Assembly: GCA_021813325.1 (NCBI GenBank)
Contig: JAKALA010000008.1
Location: 21,191-85,190 of the forward strand
Origin: a bacterium
GTDB lineage: Bacteria > Verrucomicrobiota > Verrucomicrobiia > Limisphaerales > UBA11358
Reading direction: 5' to 3'
Length of the DNA stretch: 64,000 bases
Shown here: positions 22,451-33,062 of the stretch, piece by piece
Position numbering within the stretch: the stretch's first letter is position 1
Layout of the letters: the number at the start of each line of letters is the position of its first letter
Position numbers and translations under genes: made by a program
The notes under the pieces: model-generated
What the model was told of the DNA's origin: nothing
The model's database searches: none
Seen by the model: the letters and a program-made list of their open reading frames with translations, nothing else

Positions 22451-23977
22451 TTAAGTTTTCCAATCCTTTCGGTAATGGGCCTGGATATATTTTTCGGCTT
22501 CCGGCTCGTGAGTCGCGCGCATCTCGCTTCCGTTCCAGCTTAATGTCTTTTGCATTCGCAAGGCCACCACGCCAGACAACACAATCTCCGTCAACTGGCC
22601 GCCGGTTTCAAAGTCTGAAAAAGTGGCCGGACCGCCATTGGCCGCATCCACCCATTCTTTCAGGTGGCCCGGGCTGCGGGGCAGTGTAAATGGGACATCT
22701 TGGGTGGCTTGATGATTCAAAATTCCCGACAATTTTTTTTCATCGTCCAATTGAATGTAATTGGCTCCGGGATGGGGCGCGCCGAATGTGAAACCGCGGT
22801 CGCCCCGAATCAACACGCCTGCATCCGGCAGGTTGCCAATGTGTTCGACGACGGACGCGGGGACAATTTTTTCGTCCGGCAACCAGCCGCCGTCATACCA
22901 CCAAAGAGTTACGGGCGGCAGTTCGTGGCGGGCGGCAAATTCAAAGCGGATGCGGACGCCTTTGGGATAGCTGTCGCTGTAACCATGCTGAACTTCCGGA
23001 GCGATGAAGGTTGGATATCCCAGCTTCAAGGCGCGGGCCGGCAAATTTAATCCATGACAACCCCAATCGGCCATCGAGCCGCCGCCAAAATCATACCACG
23101 CCCGCCACGCCCGCGGGTGATAGCAGCCGTCTTTGTAAGCGTGGAACGGCGCGGGGCCGATCCAGTTTTCCCAATGCAAACCCGCAGGCACGGGATTTTC
23201 GCCGGTGGGCCAGGATTGGCCGGCCTTGAAAGAACCGCTCGGCGGAACCCACACATGGACTTCGCGAACAGTGCCGATGGCGCCGCTCTGAATGATTTCT
23301 ATCGCCCGGCGCATGTTCGGCGAAGCGCTGCCTTGATTGCCCATTTGCGTGGCCTGCCGGGGGAATTGCCTGGCGAGTTGACGCAAAGCGCGCGCTTCGG
23401 AGATGGTATGGGTCAAAGGTTTTTCGCAAAACACATGTTTGCCGGCACGCAAGGCCGCTGCGGAGATCGACGCGTGCCAATGGTCGGGCGTGGCGATGAC
23501 CACCGCATCCACGTCGGACTGGAGCAAATCCCGGAAATCAGTGAATGTTTTCGGGGCGGGCGCCGGTTCCGGCAGGAATCGGCGGGCCTTGGCCATTTGT
23601 TCATCGTCCACGTCACAGAAAGCACTGACGTTGATCCCGCAGGTGAGACTCTCCTTCAACCGGCCGCTGCCCATGCCGCCGAGGCCAATGAATCCCACAT
23701 TAAGTTTCTGGTTGGAATCGGTCGCGCGAACCAAATTTGGAAATCCGATGGTGGACGAACCGGCCGCCAGCGCGGTGAGTTGCAGGAAGCGGCGGCGCGA
23801 CAGTTGTTTTTTGCCGCTTAAGTTAAGTTTGTTTAGTTTGCTCGTTCGTATGCTCACGCGCGTATCAAGGAGTTGACGTTTTTCGTTAAGTTCTGGTTTC
23901 AAAAAACATTGGCAGGTTATCAGGAATTGAAAATCTTTTTTTCGGATACTTGACCTGTCTGTCCGGCTTGGCAACAT
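22451..23977 (-). CDS. Tat-exported Gfo/Idh/MocA family oxidoreductase (start codon uncertain)
   Basis: LSRRRFLQLTALAAGSSTIGFP Tat signal; LNVGFIGLGGMGSGRLKES; VVIATPDHWHASISAAALRAGKHVFCEKPL. Confidence 0.88.
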   Translation of the reverse strand: MLPSRTDRSSIRKKDFQFLITCQCFLKPELNEKRQLLDTRVSIRTSKLNKLNLSGKKQLSRRRFLQLTALAAGSSTIGFPNLVRATDSNQKLNVGFIGLGGMGSGRLKESLTCGINVSAFCDVDDEQMAKARRFLPEPAPAPKTFTDFRDLLQSDVDAVVIATPDHWHASISAAALRAGKHVFCEKPLTHTISEARALRQLARQFPRQATQMGNQGSASPNMRRAIEIIQSGAIGTVREVHVWVPPSGSFKAGQSWPTGENPVPAGLHWENWIGPAPFHAYKDGCYHPRAWRAWYDFGGGSMADWGCHGLNLPARALKLGYPTFIAPEVQHGYSDSYPKGVRIRFEFAARHELPPVTLWWYDGGWLPDEKIVPASVVEHIGNLPDAGVLIRGDRGFTFGAPHPGANYIQLDDEKKLSGILNHQATQDVPFTLPRSPGHLKEWVDAANGGPATFSDFETGGQLTEIVLSGVVALRMQKTLSWNGSEMRATHEPEAEKYIQAHYRKDWKT

Positions 23978-24000
23978 GACGTCACAAATCTCACTTGCTT

Positions 24001-25038
24001 ATGTCACGAACTGTCACTCTCTTCACCGGTCAATGGGCCGATCTTCCGCTGGCCAAACTGCTGCCACTCGTCAAAAAGATGGGTTACGAAGGCGTGGAAC
24101 TCTGCTGCTGGGGCGATCACTTTGAAGTGGATCGCGCACTGGCGGAGCCAGATTACGTCAAAAAGAAGTGGGCGCTTCTAAGCAAGCACGGGCTGACATG
24201 TCAGGCCATTTCCACTCATCTGGTCGGTCAAGCGGTGTGCGATTTGATCGATGAGCGGCATCAACCGATTCTGCCGCCGGATGTCTGGGGCGATGGCAAG
24301 CCGGAAGGCGTGCGTCAACGGGCCGCTGAAAAAGTAAAAGCCACGGCGCGGGCGGCGAGAACGTTTTTCAACGCCAAACCCGGGCGCAAGGGCGGCGATG
24401 ACTTTCCGGCGGTCGTCAATGGCTTCACCGGTTCCAGCATCTGGCACGCGTTGTATGCGTTTCCGCCGACGAACCAGGCATACATCAATCGCGGCTTTGC
24501 CGATTTCGCCAAGCGCTGGCTGCCGATTCTGGATGTGTTTGAAAAGGAGAACGTCAATTTTGCTTTGGAGGTGCATCCCACGGAAATTGCGTTTGATATT
24601 GCTTCCGCCCGGCGCGCGCTGGAAGCCGTGAACAATCATCCGCGCTTTGGGTTCAACTACGATCCGTCACACCTGGGCTATCAAGGCGTGAATTACGTGA
24701 AATTCATTCGTGAATTTTCCCGGCGCATTTTCCACGCGCACATGAAGGACGCGTGGTGGGGGCACGGCGACGGTTCGGTGGGCGTGTTCGGCGGGCACAC
24801 GGATTTCACGGATGCCCGGCGTTATTGGGATTTTCGTTCGCTGGGCCACGGCGACATTAATTTCGAGGAAATCATCGTCGCACTGAATGACATTGGTTAT
24901 CGCGGGCCGCTTTCCGTGGAATGGGAAGACGGACGCATGGACCGCATTCACGGCGCCACGGAAAGTTGTGCGTTTGTCCGGAAACTCGACTTTACTCCCA
25001 ACCAGGCGGCCTTTGACGCCGCCTTCGCGAGAAAATAA
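24001..25038 (+). CDS. Sugar phosphate isomerase/epimerase (xylose isomerase-like TIM barrel)
   Basis: [69 protein letters not shown]. Confidence 0.87.
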   Translation: MSRTVTLFTGQWADLPLAKLLPLVKKMGYEGVELCCWGDHFEVDRALAEPDYVKKKWALLSKHGLTCQAISTHLVGQAVCDLIDERHQPILPPDVWGDGKPEGVRQRAAEKVKATARAARTFFNAKPGRKGGDDFPAVVNGFTGSSIWHALYAFPPTNQAYINRGFADFAKRWLPILDVFEKENVNFALEVHPTEIAFDIASARRALEAVNNHPRFGFNYDPSHLGYQGVNYVKFIREFSRRIFHAHMKDAWWGHGDGSVGVFGGHTDFTDARRYWDFRSLGHGDINFEEIIVALNDIGYRGPLSVEWEDGRMDRIHGATESCAFVRKLDFTPNQAAFDAAFARK

Positions 25039-25260
25039 CGAGTGGAAAGCCGGCATGATACTTCAGCCTCCGTTTTCACGGAGGCCGTTGCCGAAAGCTG
25101 TAATTAAAATTCGTGGCTTGTTTCAGGGACTTGGTTTCCCTAGTTTGAATTCTCCAATCAAAATTTTATGCCAGATCTGGTTCGAAACGGCTGACGCCAT
25201 TTGTCTTTGAACGAATGGCACGTGAAAACCCTCTTAAATAACCTTAAACAAATCACATCC

Positions 25261-26448
25261 ATGTCAAATAAACCCCTCAATGTCGGGCTGGTCGGCGGTG
25301 GCAAAGGCGCATTTATTGTAAATCCGCACCAAAAGGCCATTCACTTTGATGGCACGCGCCGCGTCGTGGCCGGGGCGCTTTTCCCTGATCCAAAAATTGC
25401 CTTGGAAGAGGCGGCCAAGTGGCCGTATCCCATTAAAGGTTACGGTTCCTACGATGAAATGATCGCGGCGAACCAGTCATTGCCTGAAGACGAAAAGCTG
25501 GATTACATCCTGATCGTCACGCCCAATTTTGTCCACTACGACCCGGCCATGAAAGCCATGAAAGCCGGGATTGCCGTCTTTTGTGAGAAGCCATTGTGCC
25601 TGAATTTGAAAGAAGCCAATGCGCTGGTCAAAACGTCCCGCAAACTGGGCGTGCCGTTTGCCGTGGCGCATACGTATCTCGGTCATTGGACAAGTCGCTT
25701 CGCCCGTTACATCGTGCAAAGCGGCCTGCTGGGCGACGTGCGCTGGGTGGACAGCTATTATAACCAAGGCTGGCTGGCGACCAAACTCGAGGCCACCGGC
25801 CAGCAGCAGGCCTCGTGGCGCGTTGATCCCAAGCGGGCTGGTGGTTCCGGCTGTGGCGGCGATATCGGCACCCACGCCTTGATGCAACTTCGCTATGTAA
25901 CCGGATTGAACGTCACCCACGTCTCGGCTCACATGGAAACATTTGTGCAAGGGCGGATGCTGGACGATCATTTCACGATCTATTGCAAGCTCAACAACGG
26001 TGGCAAGGCGCTGGTTCGCGCGTCGCAAATTTGCATTGGCCACAAAAATGAACTCGGCATCGTCGTGGCGGGCACCAAAGGCACCTTGCGCTGGCGGCAG
26101 GAGGAACCCGAGAGCATCACCATTCATCTACCCAACCAGCCGGATCGCGTTTACTGGCGGGGGGCGGTGACGCCCGGGGACGGGTTTTTGCCGGGCGATG
26201 TTCCGGCTGATTTGATGGCGGAACCGACCGTTCCTTCGGGCCATCCGGAAGCGTTCCACGATGCCTTTGCCCGGCTGCACAGGTGTTTCGAAGCCGATGT
26301 CCGCAAATGGAAGGCCGGCGAAAAATTCAGTTGCGATGGCAGCAAATACGCAAACGTGGAAGACGGCTGGAATGGAATTGCGTTCATTGAAACCTGCGTC
26401 AAGAGCAACCAAAAGAACGGCGCCTGGACGGCAATGCCTAAACAATAA
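25261..26448 (+). CDS. Gfo/Idh/MocA family oxidoreductase (no signal peptide)
   Basis: MSNKPLNVGLVGGGKGAFIVNPHQKAI; YILIVTPNFVHYDPAMKAMKAGIAVFCEKPLCLNL. Confidence 0.9.
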   Translation: MSNKPLNVGLVGGGKGAFIVNPHQKAIHFDGTRRVVAGALFPDPKIALEEAAKWPYPIKGYGSYDEMIAANQSLPEDEKLDYILIVTPNFVHYDPAMKAMKAGIAVFCEKPLCLNLKEANALVKTSRKLGVPFAVAHTYLGHWTSRFARYIVQSGLLGDVRWVDSYYNQGWLATKLEATGQQQASWRVDPKRAGGSGCGGDIGTHALMQLRYVTGLNVTHVSAHMETFVQGRMLDDHFTIYCKLNNGGKALVRASQICIGHKNELGIVVAGTKGTLRWRQEEPESITIHLPNQPDRVYWRGAVTPGDGFLPGDVPADLMAEPTVPSGHPEAFHDAFARLHRCFEADVRKWKAGEKFSCDGSKYANVEDGWNGIAFIETCVKSNQKNGAWTAMPKQ

Positions 26449-26472
26449 TTTCGTAACCATAACTAAAATCAC

Positions 26473-27300
26473 ATGAACATGAAAATAACCTCCCTGGCCT
26501 TGGTGACTGTTTTGACCGCGCTTTCGCCCCTGGCACACGCTCAAAAGCCGGTCGAAACCATCATTGATGGCGTTGCGGGCTTTCAAGACACGCCGATGGA
26601 ACCAGACGGCAAATGGCACGTGCATGATCCAGCGCGTCCGCAGCCCCCCATCGTAACGCCGGGCACCTTCAGCCAAAACGCCACGCCGCCAAGTGACGCG
26701 ATCGTGCTGTTTGATGGAAAAGATTTGTCGCAATGGCGGGACAAGGGCAAAGGCGGCCCCGCGCAATGGCGCGTGGAAGACGGCGTGGCGGTTTCCGCCA
26801 AGGGTGACATCGTCACCACCAACAAATTTGGTGACATTCAGTTGCATTTGGAATTCCGTGAGCCGACACCGCCTAGGGACAGCGGCCAGGGCCGGGGCAA
26901 CAGCGGCATTTTCTTCATGGGACTTTATGAAGTTCAGGTTCTGGATTGTTACAACAACAAAACCTATGCCGACGGAGCCACCGGAGGATTGTATGGGCAG
27001 CATCCGGCTCTGGCTAACGCCTGCCGCCCGCCCGGAGAATGGGAGACCTACGACATCATCTTTACCGCGCCTCGCTTCGGCGAAGGCGGAAAATTGGAGT
27101 CGCCGGCGTATGCGACGGTGATTTTGAATGGCGTAGTGGTGCAAAATCACCAGGCGTTTCGCGGGGCCACCAACTGGCGTTCGCTTGGCAGCTACTCGCC
27201 GCATGATGCGGAACTGCCATTGGGGCTGCAATATCACAACAATTCCGTTTCCTTCCGCAACATTTGGGTGCGGAAGGTGCCGATGGTGAACGAACCCTAA
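26473..27300 (+). CDS. Secreted DUF1080 (3-keto-disaccharide hydrolase) family protein
   Basis: Signal peptide; DAIVLFDGKDLSQWRDKGKGGPAQWRVEDGVAV; GNSGIFFMGLYEVQVLDCYNNKTYADG; PLGLQYHNNSVSFRNIWVRKV. Confidence 0.9.
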   Translation: MNMKITSLALVTVLTALSPLAHAQKPVETIIDGVAGFQDTPMEPDGKWHVHDPARPQPPIVTPGTFSQNATPPSDAIVLFDGKDLSQWRDKGKGGPAQWRVEDGVAVSAKGDIVTTNKFGDIQLHLEFREPTPPRDSGQGRGNSGIFFMGLYEVQVLDCYNNKTYADGATGGLYGQHPALANACRPPGEWETYDIIFTAPRFGEGGKLESPAYATVILNGVVVQNHQAFRGATNWRSLGSYSPHDAELPLGLQYHNNSVSFRNIWVRKVPMVNEP

Positions 27301-27322
27301 GCCGCGTGAACGAGGTAAAGTT

Positions 27323-28207
27323 ATGAAAAAAATTATCGTTTTACTGGCGATTTCACTGCTGACGGTGGCGGTTCAGGCCGCGCCCAAAAAATTGTTGGTG
27401 GTCACCACCACCACCGGGTTCCGTCACAGCTCCATTCCGACGCTTGAAAAGGTTCTGGCGGAGCTTGGTCAGGAAAGCGGCGAGTTTACGGTTGATTATA
27501 TTCATCAGCCGCCGGGACAGCCGGGAAATCTCAAGAACGATGCGTCGCCCGAAGAAAAAGCCGAGCATCAAGCGGCGGTTGAAAAATGGAACGCCGAGTT
27601 GAAAGCCGCTTTGCAGAAACTGTCGCCGGAGTCATTGAAAAATTATGATGGCGTGGTTTTCGCCAGCACGACGGGCGACTTGCCCATTCCCGACCCGCAG
27701 GGTCTGCTGGATTGGATTAAAGCCGGTCACGCGTTTATTGGCATTCATGCCGCCAGCGACACATTTCACAATTGGCCGGGTTACATCGAAATGCTGGGTG
27801 GCGAATTCAAGCATCATGGCCCGCAAGTGAGCGTGGTCTGTTTGAACGAAGACCCGCAGCATCCGGCCAACGTAAAATTGGGCAAGACCTGGACCATTTC
27901 GCAGGAGGAAATTTATCAATTCAAAAACTACGATGCGTCGAAAGTTCATGACCTGTTGATCATGGACAAACATCCGGAAAATCATGAGCCTGGTCACTTT
28001 CCTGTGTCCTGGTGCCATAACTATGGCGCGGGCAAGGTGTTTTATACTTCGCTGGGGCATCGGGAGGACATTATTGACGCGGATCCCACTCTAAAAGACC
28101 GCAAAAACTCCCCGGAAATCAGCCGGGCCTATCAGGCGCATGTGCTTGGAGGCATTGAATGGGCATTGGGATTGAAACCGGGTGCTCCCGCCGCTCCAGT
28201 CCAATGA
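27323..28207 (+). CDS. Secreted ThuA domain protein
   Basis: KKLLVVTTTTGFRHSSIPTLEKVL; FIGIHAASDTFHNWPGYIEMLGGEFKHH; PVSWCHNYGAGKVFYTSLGHRED. Confidence 0.9.
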   Translation: MKKIIVLLAISLLTVAVQAAPKKLLVVTTTTGFRHSSIPTLEKVLAELGQESGEFTVDYIHQPPGQPGNLKNDASPEEKAEHQAAVEKWNAELKAALQKLSPESLKNYDGVVFASTTGDLPIPDPQGLLDWIKAGHAFIGIHAASDTFHNWPGYIEMLGGEFKHHGPQVSVVCLNEDPQHPANVKLGKTWTISQEEIYQFKNYDASKVHDLLIMDKHPENHEPGHFPVSWCHNYGAGKVFYTSLGHREDIIDADPTLKDRKNSPEISRAYQAHVLGGIEWALGLKPGAPAAPVQ

Positions 28208-28242
28208 GCGGGTTGCGAGCGCAAGTTTGAGTCGCTCGTTTC

Positions 28243-28273
28243 GCAGACGCCGGATTGATAATCCGGCGTCTGC
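28243..28273 (+). terminator. Strong hairpin terminator after the ThuA gene
   Basis: Perfect 14-bp arms GCAGACGCCGGATT gat AATCCGGCGTCTGC followed by TATTTTG. Confidence 0.75.
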
Positions 28274-29082
28274 TATTTTGTGGCCTTGGCTGATTTCGGG
28301 ATTTACGTTAGAAATCGCATTCGATGCAACGGGCGGATGATCCTAGATTTCGCACTGGAAACCGCGAAATACGCGAACCGGCCAGGATTTCGGAACCATT
28401 ACTCATTCACCTGGTGGGTGAAGGAATTTGGCGGTCTCACAGACTCGCTTTGGCCTTGGTTTTCGGGGGGTGGGGGGGTGATCCGCAGTTTATCCCAACG
28501 CGGATTTTAGGTGGATGCGGGTTTGATTTTTGGCGGATCGAAATTTTGTAAAGCTTTCCAAATCAAGCATGCCGTTCAAAACCCAATCAATTTGGCGCGG
28601 GACCATTTGATTTGGAGAATAACGGCTTATCTGAAGGATTATAGAAATTGACTGTATGCTTTCTGTTTTGAAGTGTTTCAAATAAATGGACACAGAATTT
28701 TGCCGGGAAATTGCGGCCGGATTCGCGGGGCTGAAAGCGGGGTGGAAATTATTTCCGCCGTGGTGACGCGGTGGAAATAATGACCGGATCCGGCATTGGT
28801 TCAAGTTGGGAGGCTGGCAACATTTGCCTTCAGACGTTTGGAAGCAGACTTTTTTTCCGGGGATTTTGGGAATGGCAACCAATGGCCGCATCGGAAGTTT
28901 TTCATCGGAAAAAATGCGCGAAAATTTTTGTGAATTTTTTTTAGACTTGATTTCTGATTCCCGGTTTTTGCAAGGAACGCAATTGAAGGCAGTTCTGTTT
29001 TTTATAAAAACTTTAGCTGAATTTTTAGGGAAAAATACTGGGTCGCCAAACGATCTGGCAGCCTTTCTGCGATTGGTCTGGC

Positions 29083-29634
29083 ATGTTGTTGGAAGTCGTT
29101 CATCGCAGAGTAAAGTTGCTGGTCTTGAAGTTGATCATTACCGCCTTCCCGATTCTGGTTCTTCAATCTTCAGTTCATGCCGGACAAAGTATCACCTTGG
29201 CCTGGGATGCCAGTGGCGACTCCAGTGCCGCCGGCTACAAAATTTATTACGGAACCACGAGTCGCAATTACACCAACTCCGTGGATGTCGGAAACGTTAC
29301 AAATGCCACCCTCAATCTGCCCGAGACTGGAGTCACTTATTATTTTGCGGCCACGACCTATGATAGCGCCGGCAACGAAAGTGATTTTTCAAACGAAACC
29401 ACTGGTTATGTGGCGCAGGTGTCCAGCGTTGCCAGCGCGTTAACCGCCGTTACGAGCGGCGGCGGTCAATTTGGTTTTACGGTGACTGGAACATTCGGAG
29501 CTTCTTACATCGTTCAAGCCTCAACCAACATGGCGGATTGGGTTTCGGTGGAAACCAACGCGGCTCCGTTTAATTTCGTGGATGTTGAAGCGGCTTCGTA
29601 TCCTCAACGTTTCTATCGCACCGTTGCTCTGTAA
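29083..29634 (+). CDS. Secreted fibronectin type III domain protein
   Basis: QSITLAWDASGDSSAAGYKIYYGTTSRNYTNSVDVGNVTNATLNLPETGVTYYFAATTYDSAGNESDFSNE; C-terminal PQRFYRTVAL. Confidence 0.75.
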   Translation: MLLEVVHRRVKLLVLKLIITAFPILVLQSSVHAGQSITLAWDASGDSSAAGYKIYYGTTSRNYTNSVDVGNVTNATLNLPETGVTYYFAATTYDSAGNESDFSNETTGYVAQVSSVASALTAVTSGGGQFGFTVTGTFGASYIVQASTNMADWVSVETNAAPFNFVDVEAASYPQRFYRTVAL

Positions 29635-29728
29635 CGCGGTGGAGCGTGTGCGCCCGCCTCTTGCGCCGTCGATTTATCGCGATCTGACTGGTGATGGCTG
29701 CGGTCGATGTCCCGACGATTTTTCGGGA

Positions 29729-30307
29729 TTATGGCGGAATGCGGGCCTTTTCCACCCGGCCATCAAAATAGAGCGCATTTTTGCCCAAAGATTGCCCGTG
29801 AGCGCCGTGGAAGGGATTGGCATCACCAATGAGCGGGGTGTCATTCTTCCCGCCGAACAGGTCGTCCACGATCACTTGGGCCTGGTTCGTAAAGATCGGC
29901 GCTTGTTGCGGAGACTGGTAAGCGGCGCCATTGAGCCAGAAATTCCAGGAATAGCTGGTCAATTCCACGGGGAAAATCGTCAGATCCGCCGGGCAGGCAA
30001 ACAGCTTGTTCGTGGGTTGATTGGGGAATAGTGTGATGGTAATGGGCTTCCATTCCGGATGGCCGCTGGGCAGCAGCCCGGCGCATTTGGGCAGATGCTC
30101 GTTATTTTCCTGGACGTAAATATTCAATTGAATGCCAATCTGGTGCAGGTTGTTGACGCACGCGATGGAATGGGCCGCGCTCTTGGCGCGGGCCAGCGCC
30201 GGCATCAACATGGCGGCAAGGATGCCAATGATGGCAATGACCACCAGCAGTTCGATCAAGGTGAAGGCGATGGCGTCGGATCGTTTTGAGCAAGATTTTT
30301 TTCGCAT
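29729..30307 (-). CDS. Type II secretion/type IV-like prepilin (N-terminal methylation motif, DUF1559-type)
   Basis: [52 protein letters not shown]-terminal [11 protein letters not shown]. Confidence 0.85.
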   Translation of the reverse strand: MRKKSCSKRSDAIAFTLIELLVVIAIIGILAAMLMPALARAKSAAHSIACVNNLHQIGIQLNIYVQENNEHLPKCAGLLPSGHPEWKPITITLFPNQPTNKLFACPADLTIFPVELTSYSWNFWLNGAAYQSPQQAPIFTNQAQVIVDDLFGGKNDTPLIGDANPFHGAHGQSLGKNALYFDGRVEKARIPP

Positions 30308-30311
30308 AAAA

Positions 30312-30872
30312 TCAATGTTGCGGTTGAAGGCTGGAAATGGTTTTGAGCAGTTGCGAAATCACCGGGGTGGTCTGGTCGCGATAATAAACATCCTGGGTGT
30401 TGTAGAGGGCGGTGGCCTGCTTGAGCATTTGGTTGCCCTGTGGCGAAAACAGGCGCGCGCTCAACTCCGCGCGTTGGCCGGGCGTCAGATTTTCCCGGTA
30501 TTTTTCCACCCAGTTGGCCGAGGCGTTGATGTTGGCCTGACGCTGGTTTGCCGGCGAATGCTTGACCAGCAGTTGCATCGCGCGAATGTGGTCCTGGTCA
30601 AAGAAACCAAGGAATGCCTTTTCCCGATTGGCCGGATCGGTTTGCGGCCCGTAACGGCCTTCGAGGAATTTCTCAAACCGCTTGTCGGGATCGTGAATGT
30701 CGCGCGCCGCAATGCCCGCCCGGATGTCCTGCATCAATTCCGGAGGCAGATGCCGGATGCGATGAACGACATAAGCCCCGGCGACTACCAGCACGACCAG
30801 GAAAACAGCGTTGATCTGCCAGAAACGGCGCCAAAAATTGGATTTTCGCGTCTTGACGGGTTTTACTTGCAT
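30312..30872 (-). CDS. Membrane-anchored hypothetical protein
   Basis: Basic N-terminus and single TM ([27 protein letters not shown]), then a soluble domain. Confidence 0.55.
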   Translation of the reverse strand: MQVKPVKTRKSNFWRRFWQINAVFLVVLVVAGAYVVHRIRHLPPELMQDIRAGIAARDIHDPDKRFEKFLEGRYGPQTDPANREKAFLGFFDQDHIRAMQLLVKHSPANQRQANINASANWVEKYRENLTPGQRAELSARLFSPQGNQMLKQATALYNTQDVYYRDQTTPVISQLLKTISSLQPQH

Positions 30873-30940
30873 GACCTGACTTTACCAAAAAGGCGGTGGG
30901 GATGGATGTGCCGGAAGTCATCTCCCGGCGACTCCAAAAG

Positions 30941-31597
30941 TCAGAGCAAACCCAGTTCCCGGGCCATGAGCGCGGCTTGGGTGCGATCCTGCACCCCCAA
31001 TTTCCCAAATACGTTGCTGAGGTGATTTTTTACCGTTCCCTCCGCCAGTTTGAGCGCCGAAGCGATCTCCTTGTTGCTTTTGCCTTCGGCCAGTTGTTGC
31101 AACACCTGGCATTCACGTTCGGAAAGCGGCTCGCGCAAAACGGCTTTGGCCGGGGCCGGGCGCGGAGCGGACAGGCGATTAAATTCTGCGAGCACTTTGG
31201 CGGCGATTGAAGGTTGCAAAAAAGATTCGCCGCGGGCGGCGGCGCGAATGGCATCGCCAAGCTTGTCCGGGGCCACATCCTTGAGCAGATACCCGGCGGC
31301 ACCGGCGCGCAAGGCTTCAAAAACTTCTTCATCATCGTCGAATGTGGTCAGCACAATCACCTGTGGTGGGTTGGCCTGGGATCGAATCCGCCGCGTGGCT
31401 TCCACGCCGCCCAATTGCGGCATGCGCAGGTCCATCAGAATCACGTTGGGCGCAAGTTCCGCCGCCAGTTCCACGCCCTCCACGCCATTGGCCGCCTCGC
31501 CCACAATTGAAAAATCCAGACGCGCCGAAAGCACGGCCCGCAAACCCTCGCGGAACAAGGCCTGGTCGTCCACCAGCAGAATGCGGATTTGATTCAT
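30941..31597 (-). CDS. NarL/LuxR-family response regulator
   Basis: IRILLVDDQALFREGLRAVL; VILMDLRMPQLGG; LSERECQVLQQLAEGKSNKEIASALKLAEGTVKNHLSNVFGKL. Confidence 0.95.
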   Translation of the reverse strand: MNQIRILLVDDQALFREGLRAVLSARLDFSIVGEAANGVEGVELAAELAPNVILMDLRMPQLGGVEATRRIRSQANPPQVIVLTTFDDDEEVFEALRAGAAGYLLKDVAPDKLGDAIRAAARGESFLQPSIAAKVLAEFNRLSAPRPAPAKAVLREPLSERECQVLQQLAEGKSNKEIASALKLAEGTVKNHLSNVFGKLGVQDRTQAALMARELGLL

Positions 31598-32919
31598 TCC
31601 GGCACCTCCAGTTTTAGTTTGAAGCCGACGCCGGGATGGCTTTGCAAAAGTAACGTGCCGCCGATTAGGTGGGCGCGTTCCCGCAGCCCAAGCAATCCAA
31701 ACCCCCCTCTATTCGCCTCAAGGTTTGTTCCCAATCCATCATCTTCCACGCTCAGAACGGTGCGGTGGGGATGTTCAAAATCCAGGTTGACCCGCACCAG
31801 TTTCGCCTGAGCATGCTTACGGACATTGGTCAATCCTTCTTGAACCGCCCGATACAGGGAAAGTTCGACCATCGACGACAACGGGCGCGGCACTCCTGCC
31901 AGGACAAACTCGGTCGGGAGTCCGGTTTGGTTGCTCGACGCGACCAATTCCTTTAAGGCTCCAGTCAATGATTGATTGTCCAAGGGAGACGCGCGCAAAG
32001 TAGCCAGCGAATTGCGGATGTCCTTCAGGCCCTGTTGGGTGAAGGCCTGCGCTTTGGCGATGGCTTCACGCGCATGGGCGGGATCGTTCGTTTCAACCGC
32101 GCGCGCGGCTTCCAACTGCATGTTCACAACGGTCAGATGGTGTCCCAAACTGTCGTGGATCTCCCGGGCAATGCGATTGCGTTCGCGCGTGACGGCGAGT
32201 TCCTCGGCTTGAACGGCGTATTCACGCAACTGGCGATTGGCCGCCTCCAGTTCGGTGGCCAGCCGTTGAACCTCATTGCGCGATTTTTCCGAATGCACGG
32301 CCAGCAGACTGAAAACCAGCGTGAATAAAACCGCGAAGCAAAAAGCCACCGCCGCGAGAATGGCAGAGACAAATCCCTGCCAGCGGTAGGCATTGGCCAC
32401 CAAAATGCCGATCATGATCAGTGAAACCAGGCTGATGCCCCGCCATTCGAGTAGAAAGACGGCATAGGCAACCGGCGGCAACAGCACGAGCCAGACTAGA
32501 TTGGGAATGTGCCCATGGTCGGCGGAGAGATAAACCATCCCGCCCAACGCAATTTGCGCCACGAAATAAGGCAACGCGCCAAACCGTGGCACCCGGGTTT
32601 CCAGTGGCGGCGGCGAATTGCTTTCCCACAATACCAACCCGATGATTCCTTGTGTTCCCACCAGATTCCAAACGATGTAACCCAGGCTGACAACACCTAA
32701 AATGATTATCCGGCTGGGTTTGAAATCGCCGTGATCGGCCAAAATGGAACTGACGACGCTGATGACCACCATGAGCGCCATGGCCAGATGACCGGCGCGC
32801 ACGGCGATTATCCGGCGCCGGAGCGATTCGGAATCGGTTTTAGCGATGGCCGGCCAGGCGGTGGCGAGCCAGCCCCAGGGCCGGTTGGGCGGATGAAGAT
32901 TGGGCGGGCGGCTCGTCAT
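31594..32919 (-). CDS. NarX/DesK-type sensor histidine kinase
   Basis: Six hydrophobic segments; ERNRIAREIHDSLGHHLTVVNMQLEAA; SVEDDGLGTNLEANRGGFGLLGLRERAHLIGG. Overlaps the RR start. Confidence 0.93.
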   Translation of the reverse strand: MTSRPPNLHPPNRPWGWLATAWPAIAKTDSESLRRRIIAVRAGHLAMALMVVISVVSSILADHGDFKPSRIIILGVVSLGYIVWNLVGTQGIIGLVLWESNSPPPLETRVPRFGALPYFVAQIALGGMVYLSADHGHIPNLVWLVLLPPVAYAVFLLEWRGISLVSLIMIGILVANAYRWQGFVSAILAAVAFCFAVLFTLVFSLLAVHSEKSRNEVQRLATELEAANRQLREYAVQAEELAVTRERNRIAREIHDSLGHHLTVVNMQLEAARAVETNDPAHAREAIAKAQAFTQQGLKDIRNSLATLRASPLDNQSLTGALKELVASSNQTGLPTEFVLAGVPRPLSSMVELSLYRAVQEGLTNVRKHAQAKLVRVNLDFEHPHRTVLSVEDDGLGTNLEANRGGFGLLGLRERAHLIGGTLLLQSHPGVGFKLKLEVPE

Positions 32920-33062
32920 GCCGGGATTTTAGCGTCTCACTTCAAAAACGCATGTGCTAAAAGTCATGCTCGCATTTGATTTCATCCCGTGCGGTTTGGG
33001 GTCATCCCTTTGGACGAGTAACATTTGCCAGTCGCTTTCGTCTATACTCGCGAATCCAGCTC

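Noticed and set aside
23977-23984. TGACGTCA 8-bp palindrome between divergent genes
   Set aside because: Too short to support a regulatory claim and lies at the extreme 5' end of the annotated minus-strand ORF; could be chance.
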